From Blasia pusilla (taxonomy: Eukaryota; Marchantiophyta; Marchantiopsida; Blasiales), in assembly GCA_050084515.1 (NCBI GenBank), contig CM114273.1, positions 8,246,001 to 8,310,000 on the forward strand: a stretch of DNA of 64,000 nt, in the 5' to 3' direction. The translations under genes were made by a program, and so were the position numbers. The notes under the pieces were generated by a model. That model worked only from the letters and a program-made list of their open reading frames with translations. It had not been told where the DNA came from and made no database searches. Below, in pieces: positions 45,164 to 53,770 of the stretch (positions within the stretch are counted from its first letter, which is position 1; each line of letters starts with the position of its first letter).

Positions 45164-46480
45164 ATGGGGCCAACAGTGTTAGCATCTCTGGCTGGTTTTA
45201 GTGGAGTAGTCACTTGGCCAGGAGACTTTTTAGAGGGTAATGTTTCTGCTATGGATTCTCCTGCGCATGAGGAGGTAGAGGAGGTCCCTATTTTTGCAGC
45301 AGTGGCGTCCTCATCGTTGGATGTGCCACTTTGGAGTTCAGGCGGTGCACTACGGCAGGAGGCTAATCGCCTAGTGCAGGAGGCTTGGTATGAGGCTGTT
45401 ATACCTCACGAGGAAGAGGAGGCCCCACGGCGGACTCCTACTGGTCCGATTAGGTTATCCCCTTTGGATACTACACCCATTGTATGGCAAAGATATCCGC
45501 CGGAGGGCATTTGTGTGTTAGATCTCTTTGGTGGGATTAGCACGGTTTGGCTGCAGATGTTGCAGGCGGTATTCCTTTTGGAGATACATGTATGTGGAGC
45601 AAGATGAGACGGCCTGAAGAGTCTCATCCCGACATATTGGTCGATTGATACGGAGATATCCGAGTTGTTGCCGCCATCGCTATTCGTGGGTACCAACGTG
45701 CTTTGCCATCACACATTGCATTGTTGGGCGCGGGACCTTGAGAGGGTTGGTCCTGTGGATTTGGTGATTGTTGGATGGCCATGTCGGGTCATACACGCGT
45801 GCGTGTCGTGGTGAGGGATTACACGACCTAGATCTTGATTGTTTTGGGAGATGTTACGGGTGTTGCGACATCTTGAGTTCATCGCACGTGCTCCGGCTTA
45901 CATTCGGAGAATGTTCCATTGTTGGGTGACACTCGGACCCGGATGATGGCGAGTGTTCATGAGGTGCGGTCTTGGATTGGACCAGCGATGTTGTTGGATT
46001 CAGCACGAGTTGGCTCGCGTGCACATCGTCCACGCTTGTGGTGGACAAACTTGTTGCCTAGGGAGGTTCTACGTCGAGCATATGATGCAGTGCAGCGGGA
46101 TCCTTGCCTTACCATGGATAGTATCTTGGATAGTGGGCGACTTTCTCAGGTGGTGAGGGTTATTGATCGGTCATCCATGGCAGTGGTGAACCGTGTGGGC
46201 CAGCCTAGGATGGCACTACCCACATTTGTGAGTTTTCCCTCGTCACATGCCTACAGGGAAGGTGGTCCGGGGCTTGTATGGGATTCTCATGTGCGACAGT
46301 TGGTGGAGCCTAACGCTGATGAGAGAGAGTGTGCGATGGGATTTGCTATTGGTGTGACAGCGGTTGCTTCTATTTCTGAGGCTTCACGACGTCATGTGTT
46401 GGGTCAGGCCATGGACCTGAATTGTTTGACTTGGATTTTGAGTCTTGGTATGGCCGAGCAACGTCGACTTCGGACTATGT
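45164..46480 (+). CDS. C5-cytosine DNA methyltransferase domain (DNMT3-like) inside pol
   Basis: Frames covering 45164-46480 hold cytosine methyltransferase motifs in canonical, non-rearranged order. Motif I (SAM binding) ICVLDLFGGIST is at 45506-45544. A YVEQDE string follows at about 45596. Motif IV VDLVIVGWPC, with the PC catalytic Cys, is at 45755-45784. Motif VI ENV is at 45907-45915. A DNMT3-type AHRPRLWWTNLLPRE is at 46021-46065. A motif IX/X-like LVEPNADERECAMGF then RRHVLGQAMDLN is near 46305-46425. DNMT3 enzymes methylate unmodified DNA de novo. In this copy 45590-45900 contains at least one stop and frameshifts (the Q expected after PC is lost), so the N-terminal half is dead. From 45919 onward it is fused in frame to RT. 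Confidence 0.88.
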
Positions 46481-48273
46481 CTGTGGATCTTCCACCCCTT
46501 GTAATGAGCTCGATGGCTATCGGGACGGTAGAGGCATCGGCTGGGGGCGAGGAGAGTAGTATTTTGCATCCTTGGAGTAAATGGGATGTAATGGCTGGGC
46601 ATGTGGAGTTGGTTGCTCATCTTTGGTGGAGGAGTTATTTGCTCGATGATGATGGTGTAGCTAAGGGTGTACCATCTTGTGAGGGGGTTTGTGAGCGACC
46701 AATAGCATCATCCTCTCCCTCTAGTGTGCCAGTGGAGGAGACTTGGGAGCCATTACTTGGGCCCAAGCTTACGAGAGGTGAGAAACGACGCTTGACACAA
46801 TTCCTACGTGCTTATAGGAGTTGTTTTGCCTTTAGCATGAAGGAGTTGGGTTCTCTGGTTGGACCCGGTATACGGATTGATTTGGCTAGTGATACGCCAA
46901 TCTTCCGTCGTCCCTACCGATATAGCGATATGGAGAGGGACCTGATTCAGAGTAGGACGTTGGACCTTTTGGAGGTTGGATTAGTGGAGTTGTCGCATGG
47001 AGAGTATGCATCAGCCACTGTCATGCCTGCTAAAAAGGATATGCATGGCAACTACACGGATAGGCGGATGTGTGGAGATTACCGTCCTATCAATCGGCAA
47101 ACCAAGGCCGATAGGTATGCCATGCCTACACCTGAGGAGATCTTTGATGTGGTGGGACAGGCAAAGATTTTGAGTACTTTGGATCTTCGGGCAGGATACC
47201 ATCAATTGCCGATTCGGGAGAGTGACAAGGCCAAGACAGCATTTTGGGGTGTCAACTCTCATGGCAAGGATTGTTTGTACCAGTGGAAATTCTTACCCTT
47301 TGGGTTGAAGAATGAACCTGCCGAGTTTCAGAGAGTGATGGACAGGATCCTAGGAGGGTTGGATTTTGTTCGGTGTTACATTGATGATATCTTGGTGTTC
47401 AGTAACACGGTGGAGGAGCATCAGATACATTTGCAGATGGTGTTTGAGCGGTTGAAAGCTCATGGTCTACGTTTGCATCTAGGAAAGTGTAAGTTCTTCC
47501 ATCAGGATGTTGAGTATTTGGGTCATGTGATCTATCCAGGTGGTTTGGGAGTTCAGCAAGCAAAGGTGGAGGCTATTGCACTTATTCCGCGTCCGGTAGA
47601 TGTGAGTAGAGTTCGGGCATTCATGGGATTGGCGAACTACTATCGGAGGTATGTGAAGGGACTTAGTGCTATGGCAAAGCCTTTGAACCAATTGCTAAAA
47701 TCAGATCAAGAGTGGCACTGGGGAGATGATCAGGAGAGAGCTTTTGTGGAGCTTAAGGCCCAGTTGGTGGCGGCGCCTATCTTGAGGAGACCTATCAAAG
47801 GGCGCCCATTTCAGTTACACACTGATTGGAGTAGGTTGGGACTTGGAGCGGTGTTGACACAACATGATGATGAGCACATGGAGTTTGTGGTGGCATATGC
47901 AAGTCGTTCGAATAATGCAGCGGAGTCGCGCTATAGTTCATATGAGGGAGAGTGCTTGGCAGTAGTGTGGGCTGTGGCACACTTTAGGTGTTACTTGTTT
48001 GGCACACAGTTTATCCTTGTTACTGATCACCAGCCGCTCAAGTGGTTGATGGAGTCTGACAAGCTTATAGGGAAGCTTGCACGGTGGGCTCTTATCTTAC
48101 AGGAGTATGACTTCCAGGTGGTACATAGACCTAGAGTTGCCAACCTTGATGGTGATGGGTTGAGTAGGAACCCATGTACTAGCCAAGAGGATACAATTGG
48201 GCTAGATGGCATGGCGAGGTTGATGAGGAGATGGTGCCAGGTTGGCATGCATCCGCCTTTTTATGTTGGTTAG
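45919..48273 (+). CDS. Pol: methyltransferase C-terminus, reverse transcriptase, RNase H
   Basis: One uninterrupted 784-codon frame. Residues 1-180 are the methyltransferase C-terminus. About 180-310 form a linker. About 315-545 are the reverse transcriptase: FRRPYRYSDMERDLIQ, the palm motif STLDLRAGYHQLPI, FLPFGLKNEPAEFQRVM and the catalytic YIDD box in VRCYIDDILVFSN at about 47378. The connection (VEYLGHVI, RAFMGLANYYRRYV) leads to RNase H at about 630-750, with catalytic residues visible in LHTDWSRLG, EGECLAVVWA and VTDHQPLKWL. The enzyme copies element RNA into DNA. The continuous frame proves that the methyltransferase is part of the element and not a neighbouring gene. The frame opens at a TTG, so the 5' boundary is only where the frameshifted upstream part ends. 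Confidence 0.93.
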   Translation: MLGDTRTRMMASVHEVRSWIGPAMLLDSARVGSRAHRPRLWWTNLLPREVLRRAYDAVQRDPCLTMDSILDSGRLSQVVRVIDRSSMAVVNRVGQPRMALPTFVSFPSSHAYREGGPGLVWDSHVRQLVEPNADERECAMGFAIGVTAVASISEASRRHVLGQAMDLNCLTWILSLGMAEQRRLRTMSVDLPPLVMSSMAIGTVEASAGGEESSILHPWSKWDVMAGHVELVAHLWWRSYLLDDDGVAKGVPSCEGVCERPIASSSPSSVPVEETWEPLLGPKLTRGEKRRLTQFLRAYRSCFAFSMKELGSLVGPGIRIDLASDTPIFRRPYRYSDMERDLIQSRTLDLLEVGLVELSHGEYASATVMPAKKDMHGNYTDRRMCGDYRPINRQTKADRYAMPTPEEIFDVVGQAKILSTLDLRAGYHQLPIRESDKAKTAFWGVNSHGKDCLYQWKFLPFGLKNEPAEFQRVMDRILGGLDFVRCYIDDILVFSNTVEEHQIHLQMVFERLKAHGLRLHLGKCKFFHQDVEYLGHVIYPGGLGVQQAKVEAIALIPRPVDVSRVRAFMGLANYYRRYVKGLSAMAKPLNQLLKSDQEWHWGDDQERAFVELKAQLVAAPILRRPIKGRPFQLHTDWSRLGLGAVLTQHDDEHMEFVVAYASRSNNAAESRYSSYEGECLAVVWAVAHFRCYLFGTQFILVTDHQPLKWLMESDKLIGKLARWALILQEYDFQVVHRPRVANLDGDGLSRNPCTSQEDTIGLDGMARLMRRWCQVGMHPPFYVG

Positions 48274-48489
48274 GGGTGGACTCTAGTATGGAGGACCACA
48301 TGATATCTTACTCTAGCCAGAGGGTAGATGGCCAGCCTTCAGATCCTAAGGTTGGAGATGGTGGTACGGATCAGCGTGAAATTCATGATGATGCATTGGT
48401 GTTGGAGTTCCTACGGACCAGTAGGGTGCCAGGCATAGTGAGTGCCAAGGAGCGAGACCGTGTTCTTCAACGTGCTAAGAGGTATTGAT

Positions 48490-49380
48490 TGGAGGAAGCA
48501 CATATTCTCCGCATGTGGGAGGATGGTAGAGTACGAGTAGTGCCACATTTGGCTCAGAGAGAGCGCATTGTGCGACATGCCAATGAGGAGTTGGGACATT
48601 TTGGGGTAAAGCGTACATATAGTTTACTCCTTGGCCAGTATTGGTGGCGTGGCATGCATACTTAGGTGCAGCAGTTGGTGTCACGTTGTATGGTTTGTGA
48701 CCGGGTGAGAGCATCATTCAATGCCCCTACACCACAATTACACCCCTTGCCTATTATGGGGTTGGGTTACCGTTGGAGTGTGGACTTTGCAGGACCGTTA
48801 CCGTTGACTGTACGACATCATCGATATGTGTTGGTGATGGTGGAGCACTTCTCCAAGTGGATTGAGTTGGTGGCATTACCGGACAAGGCAAGTGAGGGAA
48901 TGGCGTATGCGTTTCTTGATAGAGTGCTTAGTCATTTTGGTACAACAAACTGAAGTCTTTGACCGACCAGGTCTGAGTTTGTGGTGAGTTTGGTCTTGTG
49001 TGACAAGGCGTTGATTGATCATCGGACCACGTCTCGAGATCATCCAGAGGCGGATGGTTTGGCTGAGCGTGTGGTTCAGACGGTGAAGAGGGCATTGCGC
49101 AAGTATGGCCTACAGAAGGGGCATCTTGGAGACTTGGATATTCAGTTGCCATGGCTAGCCATGGGATATAGGTTCAATCGCCAAGCATCCTTGGCTTCCT
49201 TCTCACCTTATTTTCTGTTATACGGCCGATATCCAGACTTGCCAGCAGCAATTGGTCGGGAGTCTAGTGAGGTGGTGAACCTTGATGACCCAGAGATGTG
49301 GATGAGAATGTGTTCTCATCGGAGAACACATTCTTGGTTTGGCAGAGCTCTTTCGGAGAGTTATGCCAACAGCCTTTGAG
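48490..49380 (+). CDS. Integrase zinc-binding and catalytic core, broken
   Basis: The HHCC domain reads RHANEELGHFGVKRTYSLL, then CMVCDRVRAS, with an in-frame stop at about 48663. The catalytic core has Asp in RWSVDFAGPLPLT (about 48770) and YVLVMVEHFSKWIELVALPD. The second Asp (LTDQ) is present near 48960 but the frame shifts there. The Glu region HPEADGLAERVVQTVKRALR lies in 48981-49379. Integrase joins the DNA copy to the host chromosome. A 13-bp-arm palindrome at 49305-49334 disrupts the frame before the C-terminal domain. Confidence 0.88.
49305..49334. repeat. Palindrome interrupting the integrase frame
   Basis: AGAATGTGTTCTC and its exact complement GAGAACACATTCT are separated by ATCG. 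It sits where the reading frame switches between the integrase core and the C-terminal domain. Confidence 0.85.
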
Positions 49381-49836
49381 AATCTTGCCATTGCTCAACA
49401 CAGGGATACGTTGCGGTATGCAACCATTCGGGGTGGAGGTTATCGACCATCGATTCGTAGGTTCCATGTGGGAGACTATGTCTATTTGCAGCAGATTGCA
49501 CCCACAACGTTGGATGTGACTGCAGACCGCACTATTTTACGAGTGCGCAAGGTGTTAGCTTTTGGAGTTCTCATGTTGGAGGGTCGTGATGGAGTTTTTT
49601 GGAAGGACCATGTGCGTAATTGTACGCCATGTCATCTTCCAAATGTGGATGGTACTGTTGACCCAAGCTTAGCCATGATACGTGCTAGCTTGAGGTACAT
49701 GTTGTGTGGGTCTGCTGGTAACGCAGCCCGTATGTTGGTGTGTGATCGGTGTTCTAGGGGTTGGCACATGATGTGTTTGACTCCACGTATGGATGTTGTT
49801 CCTATTGGAAGGTGGGTTTGTCCTCAATGTACTTAG
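49339..49836 (+). CDS. Integrase C-terminal domain with PHD finger
   Basis: This frame continues pol after the palindrome. The first 90 residues are integrase tail: FENLAIAQHRDTLRYA, then the SH3-like HVGDYVYLQQIAP and ILRVRKVLAFGVLMLEGRDG. The last 50 residues match a PHD zinc finger: MLVCDRCSRGWHMMCLTPRM, then VPIGRWVCPQC. The Cys-His pattern fits except that the first Cys is Tyr (RYMLCGSAG; codon TAC at 49696-49698, one transition away from TGC). PHD fingers usually read histone H3 tails, so this module may target integration to chromatin as chromodomains do in chromoviruses; that role is inferred. Confidence 0.85.
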   Translation: MAELFRRVMPTAFENLAIAQHRDTLRYATIRGGGYRPSIRRFHVGDYVYLQQIAPTTLDVTADRTILRVRKVLAFGVLMLEGRDGVFWKDHVRNCTPCHLPNVDGTVDPSLAMIRASLRYMLCGSAGNAARMLVCDRCSRGWHMMCLTPRMDVVPIGRWVCPQCT

Positions 49837-49998
49837 GAGAGGTAGATGACTTGATCTTTGCATGATATGGATTACAGATGTGCGACTAACGATGGGGCAA
49901 CCTAGCACCCGGCCTTCTGATTCGGGCACCCAAGAAGGTGTATAGCATGTAGTAGAGGTAAATGGCTACCTGGGAGTTAGAGGGACCTAACCGCCAGT

Positions 49999-50115
49999 TA
50001 GGGGGGCGAGTTGTGGTACACTTGTGTTTGTGGATGCTCTCGTCTATGTTATGTATGTATGTGAGTATGGTATGTCAACGATGTATGTTGTATGACGACG
50101 TGGATTCGCACGACA
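49999..50115 (+). repeat. Purine run and segment A, inner copy
   Basis: The purine run AGGGGGGCGAG at 50000-50010 looks like a polypurine tract. Immediately after it, GTTGTGGTACACTTGTGTTT begins a 106-bp segment (50010-50115) that recurs at 50485-50590 with two differences. It ends GCACGACA, and with the next bases GCTGTC forms the palindrome GACAGCTGTC at the junction with the LTR. Confidence 0.8.
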
Positions 50116-50117
50116 GC

Positions 50118-50590
50118 TGTCATGACCATACGGATTATGTCGTAGAGTATAGTGTGCTAGTAGAGGCCATTCCTTATGTAGGACCGTAGTGGCTTGGTAG
50201 AGATGCGGTTTCATATATAGGGTTGGGGGTTACTCAGTTGGGGGTGACTTTCCCAGTAGGGCCCGCTCTTAGGTTAGAGGATATAAGGTGGAGTGCACTC
50301 AAAGAACAGTCAGGTCTTTGAGTTGAGCCTGTTGCGTTGGGAGTTAGCCTTGGTAGTGAGTAGAGCTCTTGGCTATGGTGTTTCCCGCAAGCTTCGACCT
50401 AGATTCTCCCATCGTGGAGTGGGTTTGGCTCGATTGTATGTGATTCTATCGTGTTTTATGACAGTAGGTCTTTCACGGATTTCAGTTGTGGTACACTTGT
50501 GTTTGTGGATGCTCTCGTCTATGTTATGTATGTATGTGAGTATGGTATGTCAGCGATGTATGTTGTATGACGATGTGGATTCGCACGACA
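50118..50590 (+). repeat. 3' LTR (segments B plus outer A)
   Basis: 50118-50484 matches the 5' LTR. It is followed directly by the outer copy of segment A (50485-50590) and then AACT, the same four bases that precede the 5' LTR. TGTC at the start and GACA at the end are inverted, as expected of LTR termini. If the LTR is B plus A, it is 473 bp long and the 5' copy has lost A. Confidence 0.75.
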
Positions 50591-50649
50591 AACTCCACTC
50601 CTCAATCTACATCGGAATATTGAGCCTCGTCCACCCTGTGCTATCAAGG

Positions 50650-50780
50650 AATCCATACGCTAGCACCTAGTCCTAACTCACACACACAAGCAAGAATGGT
50701 ACTCCAACGACCCAACATGAGAAAGATGGCTTGGGAAAGCCATCTTCCTCCCTTCCCCTAAAAATAGCCATCCTCAACCT
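50650..50780 (+). repeat. Dispersed repeat with AGATGGCTT hairpin, copy 2
   Basis: Contains ACATGAGAAAGATGGCTTGG followed by AAAGCCATCTT and shares flanks with the complement of 8740-8845, including the GCTAGCACC-TAGT and CTCACAC blocks. It lies 60 bp beyond the gypsy element end. Confidence 0.55.
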
Positions 50781-52454
50781 CATCTGACACCGCGGGACAA
50801 AGCTACACTCAAGATAGTACGATGGCTCCTATGCCCTATCCACGATAGATCTCGGCCTATCGGTCACTCAGATGTGACAAAGTCAGTACAGTCTCAAAAT
50901 GTTTCCGTTGTGGATGTAGCTCTTGGAGTGGGGTGAAGCGCGTTCCATGTGATCTTCATGATTACTTTCTTCTCTAAAATGGTTTCTAGATCCTTTCATT
51001 TTGTAACACCTAGAAGAAGTAAATTTTGGCTTTTGAAGATTACACAAGGAAGCAAAGGATGATTTACCATGTTGGGCTCATATGTTGGGAGTGTGGAGCT
51101 GCAAACAAATGAGTGTGAAGACACCCATCTGTCTTATCAATTGGGAAAAGCAACTAAATCTATGGGAGGGGAAGTGCACTTAATTAATATGGGAAAACTA
51201 AGGACAAGATATGACACTACCTCACTTTCCTGAATATTGGGAAATATTGGAGTGTGATAGATCTCATGGCAAGCACGAATGCCATATCTAGTCCCATGTT
51301 CACTAAGCTTTGTCATGCATTGGCTGGATTTTGTTGAAGGATAAACTTTGTCACAAAGTTTGTAAGTCAAATCCCTACACCCCATTTTTCAAAGTCTCCT
51401 TCTCTAGGTCATAGTGTATTGTTGAGAATATCAAGAATCCCAACCCCATTTAGTATATGGTTGCTCGTAGACTCACATCATACAAGAACTTGTTTGCTTC
51501 AGTCTTAGAATTGTAGAGTATCAAGGTCATGCGTTTGAAAAACACTATTGTAATTGGGCTCATGTTGCAAATGTGTATGAGATTTTCTCACGATTGAATA
51601 TGCAATTTATTATCTCTCCTACGTCCATGTTGCCATTGTCTCTTCAAACATATTAGAATCCCTAATATTTGTAACTCCAACTATGGGCCCATACAATATG
51701 ATGAGGGCCTGCATTCAACAACATAGGAGAATAAACTATGGAAGGGCATAAAATTAGTGGTAGCTACACAAAAAAATAAATTTAACCATGCCGAACAAAA
51801 GCGTGACAATGGCTTTTGATGAGGCTCTAAAAACCTCTTTGTATGGACTTGGAGTGTGACCCTCAATGCTATCTATCATGATTGGAAAGAAGTATGGGAA
51901 GAGTATTATTGTTTACTTTATGAGCTCTCCTTCTATTTATGACTTCAACAATATTTCTCTAAAATGTGTAGAGAGGGCCCACATTCATCTACATGAGTGA
52001 AGAAGTTTTCTTGTCTTTACTAATCTAAGGTAAAGATCTACATGGATACCGCCATATTTGCCATCATGTTCATATATCAAAATACATCCCTAAAGATACC
52101 CATCATTAATTTGACTAAAACCAAATCCAATATTGATGCATATTCACCGCACTTAAATATTCAAAATATTATTAGTTTAAGACTAAAACTAATATAAGAT
52201 TAAAATCTACATGGGTACATCTTCACCTTTGACCTACACCAATAAAAAGAGATGCTTCCATATTAGCATTCTTTCAAAATACCCAACCAAGAAGAATAGG
52301 AAATCAACCTCCACAAACGTATGCTTGAAGATCCACATTATCTCTAAAATAAAAGTGAAACACCCTCTAAAGGGCATACTGATAATTTTATTTCACTTGT
52401 ATGCTTTCCAGGTGGCTATATGGGATGTTTTCACTGACTATCTATCTAATGTTT

Positions 52455-52675
52455 CTTAGTAAGGTGTCCGCGCGATGCATAGGAAATAAAAAAGTGTTTG
52501 AAGAGCTTTTGTTAGTGTATAGCCCATGAAGGGAAGGGATTAATGATGTTGGACAAAATTCAAACTTTTTTCTTGTTGCCCATACCATGTGAAACATTTT
52601 TGCTGCCCAGTTGCCACGTGTCAAACAGAGAGGTGTTTGCAAGTCAAGAAGGCACTCTACCATAATAATATAGAT
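52455..52675 (+). repeat. Dispersed repeat, copy 2 (TAAGGTGTCCG...ATAATAATATAGATG)
   Basis: Collinear with 30960-31185 over about 215 bp at roughly 75-80% identity by eye. The left end has a GCGCGATGCAT string and the right end ATAATAATATAGATG. Confidence 0.6.
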
Positions 52676-52777
52676 GAACGGTGAGTATTAGGGAATATAA
52701 ATTCAAATTAAATTAAGGTTAGATTTAATCTTTCCATTAGAAAAGAATTTTCTCTTTTGAAAATTATCTCATGAGGA

Positions 52778-52856
52778 ATTTTTTTCGTTATTCCAGCATA
52801 TCACATGCTGGAATAACGAAAAAAATGAGAATAGTTTCTTTTGAAACTATTCTCAT
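52778..52856. repeat. Two adjacent perfect hairpins
   Basis: Hairpin one: ATTTTTTTCGTTATTCCAGC (start of the left arm, 52778-52799) is mirrored at 52805-52826 with a 5-base loop (arms of about 22 bp). Hairpin two: ATGAGAATAGTTTC (52825-52838), loop TTTT, complement 52843-52856 (14-bp arms). They overlap by two bases. Confidence 0.9.
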
Positions 52857-53770
52857 GTACTACCACATAGAAGAGTGAAGAGCAAGAAACTGAATATAGA
52901 TATGAATTTGTTTTACATCTTACCGTTAATTAATATTAATCTTATCATTCAATTTTTTCTTTGGAAAATTATATCATTCAAAGCTTTTGGCTATCATGCA
53001 TACCAATAAACTAGTCACATGTAAAGTACCACAAGGGAGTGGAGTGAATGAAAGTCTCTATAAATATCATATTCTTTATGGCCCCTACTACTAGGCAGTA
53101 ATAACTTCTTCACTTTCTTCTGACATCACGTATACTTTTGGTGCACGTTTGGGGGAGTGGAAAATGATTTTCAGCCGTGGATGGATTCTCCTTTAACCAT
53201 GGATGTGGATCTAATAAAAACAAACTCACTCCTCCGTGTTAATTAATTTATCTGTTGTGTTACTCCCATGGTTCTGTGTTACTCCCTCTATGAATGATGT
53301 GTTCTCCTCCCGTGTTGCACCCGTGCTTCTTCTTATTCTCTTTACTCCTTATATCTCCAAACCCAAAACCAGCATATTGGTTTTACATTTAAAAGATTTT
53401 CAACTCTTGGATAACATTTATGGTGTAAAATTCACCATGAAACACAAGACAAAAGCTAGTTATGCATCGCAACACATCCATATTTAAACATTCCCTCTCC
53501 TTACCAATTTCTCTTGGCATGACCATGTGAAGCCTCCCCCATCTTGAGAAGGAGGAAGATTTTGCAAATATGCAATTTAGAAAATATATCCCGGTGTCTT
53601 TTAAGACTTAAGATCACTAGACCACTTATGGCGTCCTCACCTTAAGTGGGGGTCATCCACCTAATAATAGAAAAATTACATGATAGAGGTGGGGGGTTGG
53701 GGGAATTCTCCAAATCTAGTTGAGAGTTAAGGACAAATCATGATATATCCACTTTATTAAAAAATAAATC

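Larger units (their letters stand above)
41159..50590 (+). mobile_element. Ty3/gypsy LTR retrotransposon with DNA methyltransferase and PHD finger
   Basis: Order of parts: 5' LTR segment (41159-41526), leader, gag with CCHC knuckle, aspartic protease, C5-DNA methyltransferase, reverse transcriptase, RNase H, integrase, PHD finger, 3' LTR. RT before integrase defines Ty3/gypsy. The LTR segments share 368/367 bp with 7 substitutions and one indel (about 2%), so insertion is fairly recent. AACT occurs just before 41159 and just after 50590, a possible short target duplication, and the outer ends are TGTC...GACA. Several frameshifts (about 43400, 45590-45900, 48660, 48960, 49310) break the coding, so this copy is likely inactive. 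Confidence 0.9.
50591..53765. other. Intergenic AT-rich region, no confident gene
   Basis: Holds the second copies of two dispersed repeats (50650-50780; 52455-52675) and a twin hairpin (52778-52856). Frames such as 51137-51385 and 53236-53487 have no domain and ordinary random composition. Confidence 0.5.

Noticed and set aside
46000-46430. Host DNMT gene with a retrotransposon inserted beside it
   Set aside because: The methyltransferase C-terminus and RT share one uninterrupted frame, and LTRs enclose both, so it is part of the element.
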